Origin: Flavobacterium poyangense
Lineage (GTDB): Bacteria; Bacteroidota; Bacteroidia; Flavobacteriales; Flavobacteriaceae
Assembly (NCBI RefSeq): GCF_011751075.1
Contig: NZ_JAALLN010000002.1
Span: 204,709-268,708 of the forward strand
DNA length: 64,000 nucleotides
Direction: 5' to 3'
In this document: piece by piece, positions 19,269 to 27,541 of the stretch
Position numbering within the stretch: position 1 is the stretch's first letter
How the letters are laid out: each line of letters starts with the position of its first letter
The notes under the pieces: generated by a model
What the model saw: only the letters and a program-made list of their open reading frames with translations
Told to the model about the DNA's origin: nothing
The model's database searches: none
Made by a program: the position numbers and the translations under genes

Positions 19269-19481
19269 CTAACCGAACACAAATTCTATTATTATAATAG
19301 CTAACAACATAACACCCCCGAAAACAATAAATGCTATGGAAGCCCAATACAACTTCAGATTATGATAATCTCTAAAATAATCAGATGCTTTTTCTCTCTT
19401 AATCCCGACTATAGGTTTTTCCTTATTTTTATACTTAGTTGCATAAATAAAAACACCTACAGCAATCATCATTAGAAGCAA
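19269..19481 (-). CDS. Small membrane protein, probably frameshifted at its start
   Basis: As it stands the frame starts at a TTG (19481) and encodes 70 aa with two hydrophobic segments (about residues 1-14 and 45-69) around a basic loop. An ATG at 19500 would give a better N-terminus (MVQLIF...), but it is one base out of frame. The two are separated by a run of eight A's at 19480-19487 (seven would restore the frame). This may be a homopolymer error, a slippage switch or a real mutation. No family is recognised. Confidence 0.5.
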   Translation of the reverse strand: MLLMMIAVGVFIYATKYKNKEKPIVGIKREKASDYFRDYHNLKLYWASIAFIVFGGVMLLAIIIIEFVFG

Positions 19482-19500
19482 AAAAAATCAATTGTACCAT

Positions 19501-19852
19501 CTTATTTTTATTTTATTGTTAAAGTACGGATAAGTTTCATTTATTACTTACTTTTTTTAAAGGTTTTGAACACTTATGATTTCAAATCTTGCGATACCAA
19601 GATCATATATAATTCCCACTATAACCATTAGTTTTCTTTTAAAACTTACGCACTCTAAAACGATCTAGCTTTTTAAATTTGCTTTATGAGATTGAATCTA
19701 GAATTATTATTTTCATTTTAAGCCAATTTTAATAAAGTTAGACAAATTTGTACAACTAAATTCTTTGGAATAGGTAGGACACGGATTGCAAATCCGCGCT
19801 ATCGGAGTTACAAATCCATGTTATCAAGCTTAATTGTTTTTAAAGATTAATT
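19501..19852. repeat. Intergenic DNA with one arm of a 22-bp inverted repeat
   Basis: The arm 19783-19804 is a reverse complement, at 20 of 22 positions, of 21164-21185. The pair therefore brackets the 19853-21116 genes. The arm itself contains a CGGATT/AATCCG hairpin. I see no gene in this gap. Confidence 0.55.
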
Positions 19853-20320
19853 TTATTTCTTCTTCAACCTTTCAAACCGACCTATTAACTCATTTAACAA
19901 TGTAACTTCGCTACTATTAATCAACCCCTCTTGCTGATAAGGCACAAGCACATCTATCACAAAATCATATTCCTGAATACTATTAATTTTTTTTCGTTTT
20001 AAAATTTTCACCATCTTATTCTCTCGCTTATAAGGCAAGTTTTGCTTTTTTATTTCTTTCCAAAATTCCTCAACACAATTACCACTACTTTCCTGAAAGT
20101 ATATAAACACATCATTAATCACATATTTCAAACTTTTTAAATTGTCATATTGAGGCTCGGGGTTTAACACATCTTCCTTACATTCCGAATAAACTTTTAT
20201 AAAAGATTCAAATGTTATGACATCCCAATCTTTAGGGGTATAATTTTTAAAACAATAAATCGCAATATCGATTACCTTAATTATAGCTTCTTTTGCAACT
20301 ATATAATTCTCTTTTGACAT
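19853..20320 (-). CDS. Hypothetical protein, candidate immunity protein
   Basis: The 155-aa product is acidic to neutral in its first half and very basic near 95-112. It has no signal peptide, membrane segment or catalytic motif. It looks helical, with aromatic residues (YCFKNYTPKDWD, CVEEFWKEIKK), a style common among small immunity proteins of polymorphic toxins. It starts 13 bp after the stop of a short fragment resembling a toxin C-terminus (20334-20471), which is the usual spacing of a toxin-immunity pair. That assignment is inference; no named family is recognised. Confidence 0.6.
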   Translation of the reverse strand: MSKENYIVAKEAIIKVIDIAIYCFKNYTPKDWDVITFESFIKVYSECKEDVLNPEPQYDNLKSLKYVINDVFIYFQESSGNCVEEFWKEIKKQNLPYKRENKMVKILKRKKINSIQEYDFVIDVLVPYQQEGLINSSEVTLLNELIGRFERLKKK

Positions 20321-20333
20321 ATGCTTTTTCTTG

Positions 20334-20471
20334 TTACAATAATAATTTTAAACCCCACTCAATAAACTTATCCGCGTTTTTATTTGAAACCCCTATACCA
20401 TTTCTTGCATTTCCTGACATACCTTTTTCCCTCCAACTTTCAATCTGAATTTGTTCATTCACTCTAATAAC
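20334..20471 (-). pseudogene. C-terminal gene remnant upstream of the immunity-like gene
   Basis: After an in-frame TAG, 45 codons run open to a TAA at 20334, ending in the peptide KNADKFIEWGLKLLL. There is no convincing start codon at the left end. The composition (SWREKGMSGNARNGIGVSN) is that of a protein tail, not of random AT-rich DNA. I read it as the 3' end of a lost, larger gene, perhaps a toxin domain. Confidence 0.45.
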
Positions 20472-20505
20472 CTAATATGAAAAATCTTTCTGATCTACTA
20501 CATAC

Positions 20506-20560
20506 ACACCGTTCAGAAGAAAAATTTGATAAGAGAAAGAAAATGAAACCTAAAGTTCAC
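20506..20560. repeat. Diverged copy of the DNA next to the glmS-tail duplicate
   Basis: This stretch matches 19042-19102: a shared ACACCGTTCAGAA core, then A-rich DNA, then a hairpin around CCTAAA. In this copy the hairpin (GAAAGTGAAC with a GU-containing partner) overlaps the end of the 20550-21116 gene and may act as its terminator. Confidence 0.5.
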
Positions 20561-21116
20561 TTTCTAACACCTGCATTTTTTTTATCTTATTCTGAATGAT
20601 ACTTATTGCCAAAGGAGGAAATGAAAAAGCAACAAAATTATTACTAAAATCTGCAAAACTGACTTTTCTATTTAGTTCAATAGTTGCCATAAGTTTACAA
20701 ATAAAACAACTATTGTAGACAAAAGATACAATTCCAATAAACTGAATTGAAATCAAAAAACCGATAAAATCAATATCAGGCTTACCTCCATTCGATTGAC
20801 TCAATACGTACGCAACAAGAAAAACAAAATTTAAAACTACAATAAGATTTATCAACAAGCTAATTCTAAAATTTGCTAATTTCGACCTAAAATACTTATT
20901 TGATTGACTGTACATAAATGTTACAGAAACATTTAGCCAATAGAAATAAGGCAAATACAACATCCAAAAAAACACAAATCCAATATAATAAAGCAACCTT
21001 TCATCAAAAATCAATTGAACCAAATTTATTACAATCAATTGAACTACACCGGGTATTACTAGTATCAAAAAAATAGTCTTTTTTACACTCTGTTTCAAAA
21101 AATAATTTGTTTTCAT
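20550..21116 (-). CDS. Four-helix membrane protein of unknown function
   Basis: The 188-aa product begins MKTNYFLKQSVKKT (positive inside). It has hydrophobic segments at about residues 14-36, 41-68, 86-108 and 120-142. A less hydrophobic C-terminal region ends KKMQVLESEL. It lies inside the block between glmS and the duplicated glmS tail. I do not recognise the family; an accessory or immunity role is possible from position only. Confidence 0.6.
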   Translation of the reverse strand: MKTNYFLKQSVKKTIFLILVIPGVVQLIVINLVQLIFDERLLYYIGFVFFWMLYLPYFYWLNVSVTFMYSQSNKYFRSKLANFRISLLINLIVVLNFVFLVAYVLSQSNGGKPDIDFIGFLISIQFIGIVSFVYNSCFICKLMATIELNRKVSFADFSNNFVAFSFPPLAISIIQNKIKKMQVLESEL

Positions 21117-21346
21117 ATCTTAATTAAATTAAACCTCTAGCCACCTTCTATACATGAAAAACCCGATAACGCGGATTTACAATCCATGCCCACAATACAC
21201 CCCAAAACAAATCTAATAAAACAATTTCTAAACCTATATAACTGCCTAACTGAACTAAAAAGAAGTTTTATTAAAATCAGCTATTTATTCTTCGACAGGA
21301 TTTAGGCACATCTATTTTAATTTTTGTTTTAAAAATGAATTACCAC

Positions 21347-21375
21347 AAAAAAAGCGAGACCTAAATCTCGCTTTT
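21347..21375 (-). terminator. Terminator of the glgA-like / DUF4270 / glmS operon
   Basis: AAAAGCGAGA (21350-21359) pairs with TCTCGCTTTT (21366-21375), with a T run on the minus strand, 29 bp past the glmS stop. It is duplicated at 19073-19102. Confidence 0.88.
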
Positions 21376-21403
21376 CATCAAATAATATTTTGTTGTAAAT
21401 ACT

Positions 21404-23254
21404 TTATTCTACCGTTACCGATTTTGCTAAGTTACGCGGCTGATCTACATTACATCCTCTCATTACCGCAATATAGTAAGAAAGCAACTGCAATGGAATT
21501 GTCGTAATTAGCGGAGATAAAGCATCCGAAGTTTCCGGAATTTCGATCACATAATCTGCTAGTTCACGAACTTGAGTATCTCCCTTAGTAACCACCGCGA
21601 TAATTTTACCACTACGTGATTTAATTTCCTGAATATTACTTACAATCTTATCATAATGTCCTTGTTTAGGCGCAATTACAATAACCGGCATATGCTCATC
21701 AATCAAAGCAATTGGACCGTGCTTCATTTCTGCCGCAGGATATCCTTCTGCGTGAATATAAGAGATCTCTTTAAGTTTTAAAGCACCTTCAAGGGCTACC
21801 GGGAAATTATATCCGCGTCCTAAATACAAACAGTTCGGAGCATCTTTAAACGCTGCCGCAATTTCTTTGGCTCTGTCATTTGTTTCCAATGCTTCACCCA
21901 CTTTCTCAGGGATTATCTCTAATTCCTGTAAGTAAGTATGAAAATCAGAATTAGACAACGTTCCTTTAGCTTTACCTAATCGCAATGCAATCATAGTTAA
22001 AACTGTAATCTGAGTCGTGAAAGCTTTAGTTGAAGCTACTCCAATTTCCGGACCTGCGTGTGTATAAGCACCTGCATGGCTTTCTCTTGAAATTGATGAA
22101 CCCACCACATTACATACTCCAAACACAAAAGCACCGTTTTCTTTGGCTAACTTAATAGCTGCCATAGTATCTGCTGTCTCTCCTGATTGAGAAATAGCAA
22201 TTACCACATCATCCTTATTGATGATTGGATTACGGTATCTGAATTCAGAAGCATATTCTACTTCAACCGGAATGCGGGTAAATTCTTCAAAAATATACTC
22301 AGCCACTAAACCTGCATGCCAAGAAGTCCCACAAGCAACAATTAAGATACGCTTTGCATTTAAGAATTTTTCGATATTATCCTCAACACCGGCCATTTGA
22401 ACAATACCTTTATTGGCATTAAGTCTACCTCTGTAAGTATCTTTAATTACACTTGGCTGCTCGTAAATCTCTTTTAACATAAAGTGATCGTAACCTCCTT
22501 TTTCAATCTGCTCCAAGTTCATTTGAAGCTCTTGAATATAAGGATCTACTAACGAATCATCCTTTATTTTTCTAACTTTAAGTGGTTTGTGCAATCTGAT
22601 GTTTGCCATTTCACCATCCTCAAGATAAATAGCGTTTGAAGTATATTCAATAAAAGGGGAAGCATCAGAAGCAATAAAAAATTCTCCTTCACCAACACCA
22701 ATAGCCAATGGACTACCCAATCTTGCTGCTACAATCTCATTTGGATTTTTCTTGTCAAAAACCGCAATTGCATAAGCACCAACAACCTGATTTAAAGCAA
22801 CCTGAACCGCTTTTCCAAGTTTAATACCTTCATTTTTCTGTACTTCTTCAATTAGATTTACCAATACTTCTGTATCTGTATCTGATTTAAAAGTATAGCC
22901 TCTTTTAATTAATTCTTCTTTAAGAGGTGCATAATTCTCAATAATTCCATTATGAATAATCACCAATTCTCCGGAATTAGAAAGATGCGGATGCGAATTT
23001 ACATCATTTGGAACCCCATGAGTTGCCCAACGTGTATGTCCTATTCCTATAGTTCCGTTTGTAGTAAAACTATCTTTAGCTTTAGCCTCAAGATCAGAAA
23101 CCTTACCTTTTGTTTTACAAAGTTTTATGCTTTCCTGGTCATCATACAACATAACCCCGGCACTATCATATCCTCTGTATTCGAGTCGCTTTAATCCCTT
23201 AATAATAATAGGATACGCCTCTCTATGACCTATATATCCAACAATTCCACACAT
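21404..23254 (-). CDS. glmS: Glutamine-fructose-6-phosphate aminotransferase (isomerizing)
   Basis: GlmS makes glucosamine-6-phosphate from fructose-6-phosphate and glutamine, the entry to amino-sugar and peptidoglycan synthesis. At 616 aa it is full length. The N-terminal class II glutaminase has nucleophile Cys2 (MCGIVGYIG) and the EYRGYDSAG motif. Two SIS sugar-isomerase domains follow (about 290-420 and 460-600, with SQSGETADT). The C-terminus PRNLAKSVTVE is canonical. It is the last gene of a tight operon, 9 bp after the DUF4270 gene. I saw no glmS ribozyme. Confidence 0.98.
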   Translation of the reverse strand: MCGIVGYIGHREAYPIIIKGLKRLEYRGYDSAGVMLYDDQESIKLCKTKGKVSDLEAKAKDSFTTNGTIGIGHTRWATHGVPNDVNSHPHLSNSGELVIIHNGIIENYAPLKEELIKRGYTFKSDTDTEVLVNLIEEVQKNEGIKLGKAVQVALNQVVGAYAIAVFDKKNPNEIVAARLGSPLAIGVGEGEFFIASDASPFIEYTSNAIYLEDGEMANIRLHKPLKVRKIKDDSLVDPYIQELQMNLEQIEKGGYDHFMLKEIYEQPSVIKDTYRGRLNANKGIVQMAGVEDNIEKFLNAKRILIVACGTSWHAGLVAEYIFEEFTRIPVEVEYASEFRYRNPIINKDDVVIAISQSGETADTMAAIKLAKENGAFVFGVCNVVGSSISRESHAGAYTHAGPEIGVASTKAFTTQITVLTMIALRLGKAKGTLSNSDFHTYLQELEIIPEKVGEALETNDRAKEIAAAFKDAPNCLYLGRGYNFPVALEGALKLKEISYIHAEGYPAAEMKHGPIALIDEHMPVIVIAPKQGHYDKIVSNIQEIKSRSGKIIAVVTKGDTQVRELADYVIEIPETSDALSPLITTIPLQLLSYYIAVMRGCNVDQPRNLAKSVTVE

Positions 23255-23263
23255 ATATATTTA

Positions 23264-24874
23264 TTAATTTGGTTTCGTGTAGTAAACCTCAAGCTGCAAT
23301 CTTTTAGCATAATTCGGACTGCTTGAAGGAATATTATTCCCGAATAATACTGTCCCTAACGGACTTATAACAGAGGCTTTTGGCGCATCTGAAATAACGT
23401 TATTTTTTAATTTCAATTTATAAGAACCGGATGTATTGATATCTCCGGTAACCACTAAGCCCAATTTAACATTAACCGCTGTAGTGTTTTTTATAATATT
23501 TCGAATATGATTTGTTAACCTGATTTTATAAGTAGTCCCTTTTTTACTCGTAGGATCAACATTAATTATACCGCTATACACCGCTTTTCCCATCGCTGCT
23601 CCACTGCCGGTACCATCTGTTATAAAATCTAAAATAGGCGTATTGTTTGTTAAATCATATAAATAAATTCTTTTAGGCTCACGAGTACCCACTGTTGCAT
23701 CCGGTATTCCGAGCATTTTATCTCTGTCGATATGAAAAACTAAATTGGCTTCGTTAACCAACCATTTTTTTGCTCTGATATCTTCCAGTTTTAAACCAAA
23801 ATCTTTAAGTTCAATAACAGCAAGTGATCCCTCACCACCTTTCAAGTAAAGTGATTCATCACCTGTACTAGTATTTTGCGTGTTAAGAGCGTTTTGATAA
23901 GCCGGTGCTTTAACATTGTTCTGTAAACCGGCTGTAGCACCCGACAAATTAATAACCAGTGTTTTATCTTCTTTCGTGTCTTCCGGATCTGTTGTAATTT
24001 CCGTTTTTGCTCTATATTTTATCGTAATTTTTCCCTGAGCAAAATTCAGTAAAGCCATATTACCCGGACTACCTCCTGCTTTTTCAACCTTAAAATATAA
24101 GCCTTTAAAATACTGCTGAAAAACATCCTGAGCAGAAAGATTTGCAGCACTGGCTTTTAAAATTTTATCCCTAAAAAAATCCTTATCTAAATTCAGACGC
24201 ATTTGCGGAGGAGATTTAGTAGTCGTTTTTACATTCGTTACCGGGTCAGTTGTTTCATCAGAACGCTCAGAAGAATCAAAATAGAATTCATCATTTTCCG
24301 AAGGAATACCATTATTCAAACGTTTGCCTTCTTTTCTTGTAGGATCTTTATAAGCATCAAAATCAGCATTTTGATCTGTGTAGTACAACTGCGGATATTG
24401 TGAACCACCCTCAATATAAGAAGAACGCATCTGAACACCCGATTCATAAACACTTAATTTAAACTTCTCTCCGGGTTTACCATAGATCGAATCTAGCACA
24501 TAAGTTGTTACGCCTTCATTAACAGCTGTCGCATGACTAAAATAAGGCACTGTTAATGTAACCGTTACTACAGTAGGATCCGCACCAATAGTAGGAACAT
24601 AACTATCAAGCGAAACCTGAGTAGCAAAACTCGCCGTTCTCTCCCCAAAAACACCGTCGTTATAAATACCTAAGGCATTATTAACCAACGCATTTGACTG
24701 GATCGGACTAATTACCTGATCATAAGCCACAACATCATACTTTTCAGATTCTAATCCGAAATGATTGTCTCCAATCAGATCATCACCAATGGCATTAAAA
24801 TCTTTGTCGCAGGAATATAAAAGAACAACCGATGCAATTAATAGCGTTTTCTTAAAAAAAGAAGTATTATACAT
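23264..24874 (-). CDS. DUF4270 family lipoprotein
   Basis: The 536-aa protein has a lipoprotein signal (VVLLYSC, lipid Cys22), then CDKDFNAIGDDLIGDNHF, the usual opening of DUF4270. It appears all-beta and lacks catalytic motifs. The C-terminus ends RLQLEVYYTKPN. DUF4270 proteins are envelope lipoproteins of Bacteroidota with unproven function. It is sandwiched between the glycogen-synthase-like gene (21 bp) and glmS (9 bp), so it is co-transcribed with sugar-metabolism genes. Confidence 0.88.
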   Translation of the reverse strand: MYNTSFFKKTLLIASVVLLYSCDKDFNAIGDDLIGDNHFGLESEKYDVVAYDQVISPIQSNALVNNALGIYNDGVFGERTASFATQVSLDSYVPTIGADPTVVTVTLTVPYFSHATAVNEGVTTYVLDSIYGKPGEKFKLSVYESGVQMRSSYIEGGSQYPQLYYTDQNADFDAYKDPTRKEGKRLNNGIPSENDEFYFDSSERSDETTDPVTNVKTTTKSPPQMRLNLDKDFFRDKILKASAANLSAQDVFQQYFKGLYFKVEKAGGSPGNMALLNFAQGKITIKYRAKTEITTDPEDTKEDKTLVINLSGATAGLQNNVKAPAYQNALNTQNTSTGDESLYLKGGEGSLAVIELKDFGLKLEDIRAKKWLVNEANLVFHIDRDKMLGIPDATVGTREPKRIYLYDLTNNTPILDFITDGTGSGAAMGKAVYSGIINVDPTSKKGTTYKIRLTNHIRNIIKNTTAVNVKLGLVVTGDINTSGSYKLKLKNNVISDAPKASVISPLGTVLFGNNIPSSSPNYAKRLQLEVYYTKPN

Positions 24875-24895
24875 GTTTAATAATAATGTTAAAAT

Positions 24896-25702
24896 TTAAA
24901 GACCCATACTTTTGTAGAAATTTGTATACGCATCAGCGAATGCATCTTTCGTGGCGAAAGGTAAAAAAGGTTTTCCTGAAGATTCTATAAATTTTGTTAA
25001 ACTTGAAGAAACGTGTGGCGATGCAATAATCACAGCATCAGAATGCAATATACTGGCCTTTAAAATGTTCTCGTAGTTCGGTGTTTCCAAATCAGCAACT
25101 GACTCATGTGGCACACCGTCAAATTTCACCTTATTGATCATTTCCAAATCTAAATTTTCATCAAATGACTGCCCATAAACAGAAGTCACAATTTTAGTTT
25201 CAGAAAACAATGCTTCATTTTTGTAATAATGTTTCATATAAATTGGAAGCATAGCGGCTAACCAACCATGAACATGAATAATATCGGGAACCCAGTTGAG
25301 TTTTTTTACCGTTTCTACAACTCCTTTGGCAAAAAAGATAGCTCTCTCATCATTATCAGGATATAAAACCCCTTCTTCGTCAGCAAAAGTTGCTTTACGT
25401 TTAAAATACTCATCATTATCTATAAAATAAACCTGAATTCTTTCTTTAGGAATAGAGGCTACTTTAATAATCAATGGCATATCCAAATCATTCACTACCA
25501 AATTCATTCCTGAAAGTCTAATTACTTCGTGTAACTGATGTCTTCTTTCGTTGATGTTTCCATATCTTGGCATGAAAATTCTTATCTGGCCGCCCTGATC
25601 GTTAATCATTTTCGGAACGTCATAAGACATTAAAGAAACCTCATTTTCAGCCAAATAAGGCACGACTTCAGATGATACATATAATATCCTCTTATCTTTC
25701 AT
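24896..25702 (-). CDS. Glycogen/starch synthase N-terminal-domain protein (GT5, half-length)
   Basis: The 268-aa protein matches the GT5 N-terminal Rossmann domain of glycogen synthase: ILYVSSEVVPY at the start, an RIFMPRYG segment, PDIIHVHGWLAAMLPIYMK near 138-157, and the SDAVIIASPHVSS end. It lacks the entire C-terminal GT-B half (full GlgA is about 470 aa), including the usual nucleotide-sugar-binding region. The first KxGGL motif is also altered (AENEVSLMS). Catalysis as a normal synthase is therefore doubtful. It is first in the operon with DUF4270 and glmS and divergent from panC. Confidence 0.82.
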   Translation of the reverse strand: MKDKRILYVSSEVVPYLAENEVSLMSYDVPKMINDQGGQIRIFMPRYGNINERRHQLHEVIRLSGMNLVVNDLDMPLIIKVASIPKERIQVYFIDNDEYFKRKATFADEEGVLYPDNDERAIFFAKGVVETVKKLNWVPDIIHVHGWLAAMLPIYMKHYYKNEALFSETKIVTSVYGQSFDENLDLEMINKVKFDGVPHESVADLETPNYENILKASILHSDAVIIASPHVSSSLTKFIESSGKPFLPFATKDAFADAYTNFYKSMGL

Positions 25703-25740
25703 AATAGTATTTTACTTAATTTTTGGTAATAAAAACGTTG

Positions 25741-25787
25741 CAAAATTACAAAATTTTATGCAGTTATTAACTAATATATTATGTTTG
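25741..25787. promoter_or_regulatory. Divergent promoters for glgA-like operon and panC
   Basis: On the plus strand TATGTTTG (25780-25787) matches TAnnTTTG and points to panC. On the minus strand TAATTTTG (25748-25741) points to the glgA-like gene. Neither has an obvious TTG at the best -33 spacing. Confidence 0.5.
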
Positions 25788-25810
25788 CACTAAATTTTAA
25801 TAATACCGAC

Positions 25811-26659
25811 ATGCATATTTTCTACGGTAAAGTAGCTTTGATAGCGTATTTAAAAACTATCAAAACCGCAAATTCGACTATCGGATTTGTACCAACAATG
25901 GGCGCTTTACACCAGGGACATCTGGCTTTAATGCAGCGATCCCTTAAAGAAAACGACGATACAGTAGTTAGTATTTTCGTAAATCCAACTCAGTTTAACA
26001 ATCCTGAAGATCTGGCAAAATATCCCAGAACTCTTGAAGAAGACGTAAGAAAAATGCGAGTTCTGAGCGACAAAATAATTTTGTATGCTCCGTCTGTCGA
26101 GGATATTTATGAAGGCGACACCGTTTCGCAGCATTTTGATTTCGACGGATTAGAAAATCAAATGGAAGGAAAATTCAGACCGGGACATTTTAATGGCGTC
26201 GGAACAATTGTAAAACGTTTATTCGAAATCGTAACTCCAACAAATGCGTATTTTGGAGAGAAAGATTTTCAGCAATTGCAAATCGTCAAAAAAATGGTGG
26301 AAAAGAACAATATGCCGGTAAATGTTATTGGTTGTCCTATCTTTAGAGAGGAAAATCAACTTGCTATGAGTTCCCGAAACGAACGTTTAACAGCTGAAGA
26401 AAGAAAAGAGGCTGCCATTATTTATAAAACTTTAACAGAAGCAAAAGAAATATTTCAGACCGGTACTCCCGAAGAGACTATTGCGTTTGTTGAAAATTCA
26501 TTCAAAAACAACGAAAGGTTTACCCTGGAGTATTTTGTTATCGCTGATGAATCTACATTATTACCGATCGACTACAAAAATAAAGACAAAAACTACCGTG
26601 CGTTTATAGCGGTATTTGTTAATTCTATAAGACTGATTGACACCATTTCATTAAATTAA
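25811..26659 (+). CDS. panC: Pantothenate synthetase
   Basis: PanC joins pantoate and beta-alanine with ATP, the last step of vitamin B5 synthesis. It shows [16 protein letters not shown] (the HxGH signature), [19 protein letters not shown] and the MSSRNERL (KMSKS-like) loop. I place the start at 25811 (MHIFYGK, 282 aa): the longer frame's ATG at 25781 lies inside the -7 promoter box, and the extra residues are not family-like. panD follows after 14 bp. Confidence 0.96.
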   Translation: MHIFYGKVALIAYLKTIKTANSTIGFVPTMGALHQGHLALMQRSLKENDDTVVSIFVNPTQFNNPEDLAKYPRTLEEDVRKMRVLSDKIILYAPSVEDIYEGDTVSQHFDFDGLENQMEGKFRPGHFNGVGTIVKRLFEIVTPTNAYFGEKDFQQLQIVKKMVEKNNMPVNVIGCPIFREENQLAMSSRNERLTAEERKEAAIIYKTLTEAKEIFQTGTPEETIAFVENSFKNNERFTLEYFVIADESTLLPIDYKNKDKNYRAFIAVFVNSIRLIDTISLN

Positions 26660-26673
26660 ATTACCTTTGCACC

Positions 26674-27024
26674 ATGCAAATTCAAGTTATAAAATCCAAA
26701 ATTCACCGTGTAAAAGTAACGGGAGCCGATTTAAATTATATTGGCAGTATTACTATTGACGAAACACTACTGGAAGCTTCAAACATTATTGAAGGCGAAA
26801 AAGTAGCTATTGTAAATATCAATAATGGCGAACGCTTTGAGACTTACGCTATCAAGGGAGAAAGAAATTCAGGTGACATCACTCTGAATGGCCCTGCAGC
26901 AAGAAAAGTTCAAAAAGACGATATCATTATCATCATATCTTATGCAACCCTGGAATTTGAAGAAGCTAAAACCTTCAAACCATGGATCATTTTCCCAAAT
27001 GAAAATGATAATTCGCTAACCTAA
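26674..27024 (+). CDS. panD: Aspartate 1-decarboxylase (pyruvoyl)
   Basis: PanD decarboxylates aspartate to beta-alanine, the co-substrate of the neighbouring PanC. The 116-aa proenzyme has the self-cleavage site Gly24-Ser25 in YIGSIT, where Ser25 becomes the pyruvoyl group. NGERFETY and the NGPAAR substrate segment are also present. A TACCTTTG box sits only 4 bp before the ATG, so an internal promoter is possible, but co-transcription with panC is more likely. Confidence 0.96.
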   Translation: MQIQVIKSKIHRVKVTGADLNYIGSITIDETLLEASNIIEGEKVAIVNINNGERFETYAIKGERNSGDITLNGPAARKVQKDDIIIIISYATLEFEEAKTFKPWIIFPNENDNSLT

Positions 27025-27541
27025 GCTTTTCTTTTACACCCCATTTCTTCAACATTTGATAAAGTTTTTTATCAGAGAGGATTTCTTTTATCCCTATCGA
27101 AAGTAAATTTTATCAAATATTTCTTAATAGAAAAGGTATAAAGATTCTGAGGTTCTGAGATTCTGAGATATTGGAGTAGAATGTTGAACGTAATTCGTTA
27201 CTATTTTTTTTAACAAATGGTAACATCGATTTTACTTGATATGAAAGACTCCAAAAAAAATCCATTTCTATCACATAGTCAAAAAATAAGGAGGGCTAAA
27301 TAAATGAAATGTCTTTTTCTTTTCTCAAAATTATTTAGGTGTCAAAAAATAAATACCGCTAACGAGTTGAAATATCAAATTACTCCAGATCTGCGTGTAC
27401 AAAACAAAGCTTAGAATCTTAACAACTTAGCTCCTTTTCACTATTCCTTATTTTAAAATCCCGGAATAATAAAAAAGCAAATAAAGTGTTATATTGCTAC
27501 ACTATTACAATACTTTTTAATTCACTGAAATACCCCAAATC
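27025..27541. other. Gene-poor spacer with small repeats
   Basis: It holds an inverted repeat (ATTTGATAAA 27054-27063 with TTTATCAAAT 27109-27118) that may end the panCD transcript. A short GATTCTGAGGTTCTGAG word repeat (27141-27177) follows. There is one 36-codon frame (27304-27414) behind an AGGAGGG sequence, which I do not call because its end runs into CTGCGTG repeat-like DNA. Confidence 0.5.

Noticed and set aside
21117..21403. Possible glmS ribozyme or Tn7 end next to glmS
   Set aside because: The glmS ribozyme lies in the 5' leader, and glmS here is in the middle of an operon with a 9-bp upstream gap. I could not recognise repeated TnsB-type sites.
27304..27414. 36-codon frame preceded by an AGGAGGG sequence
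   Set aside because: Its 3' half overlaps repeat-like CTGCGTG DNA. Shine-Dalgarno-led starts are rare in this lineage, and the peptide has no recognisable features.
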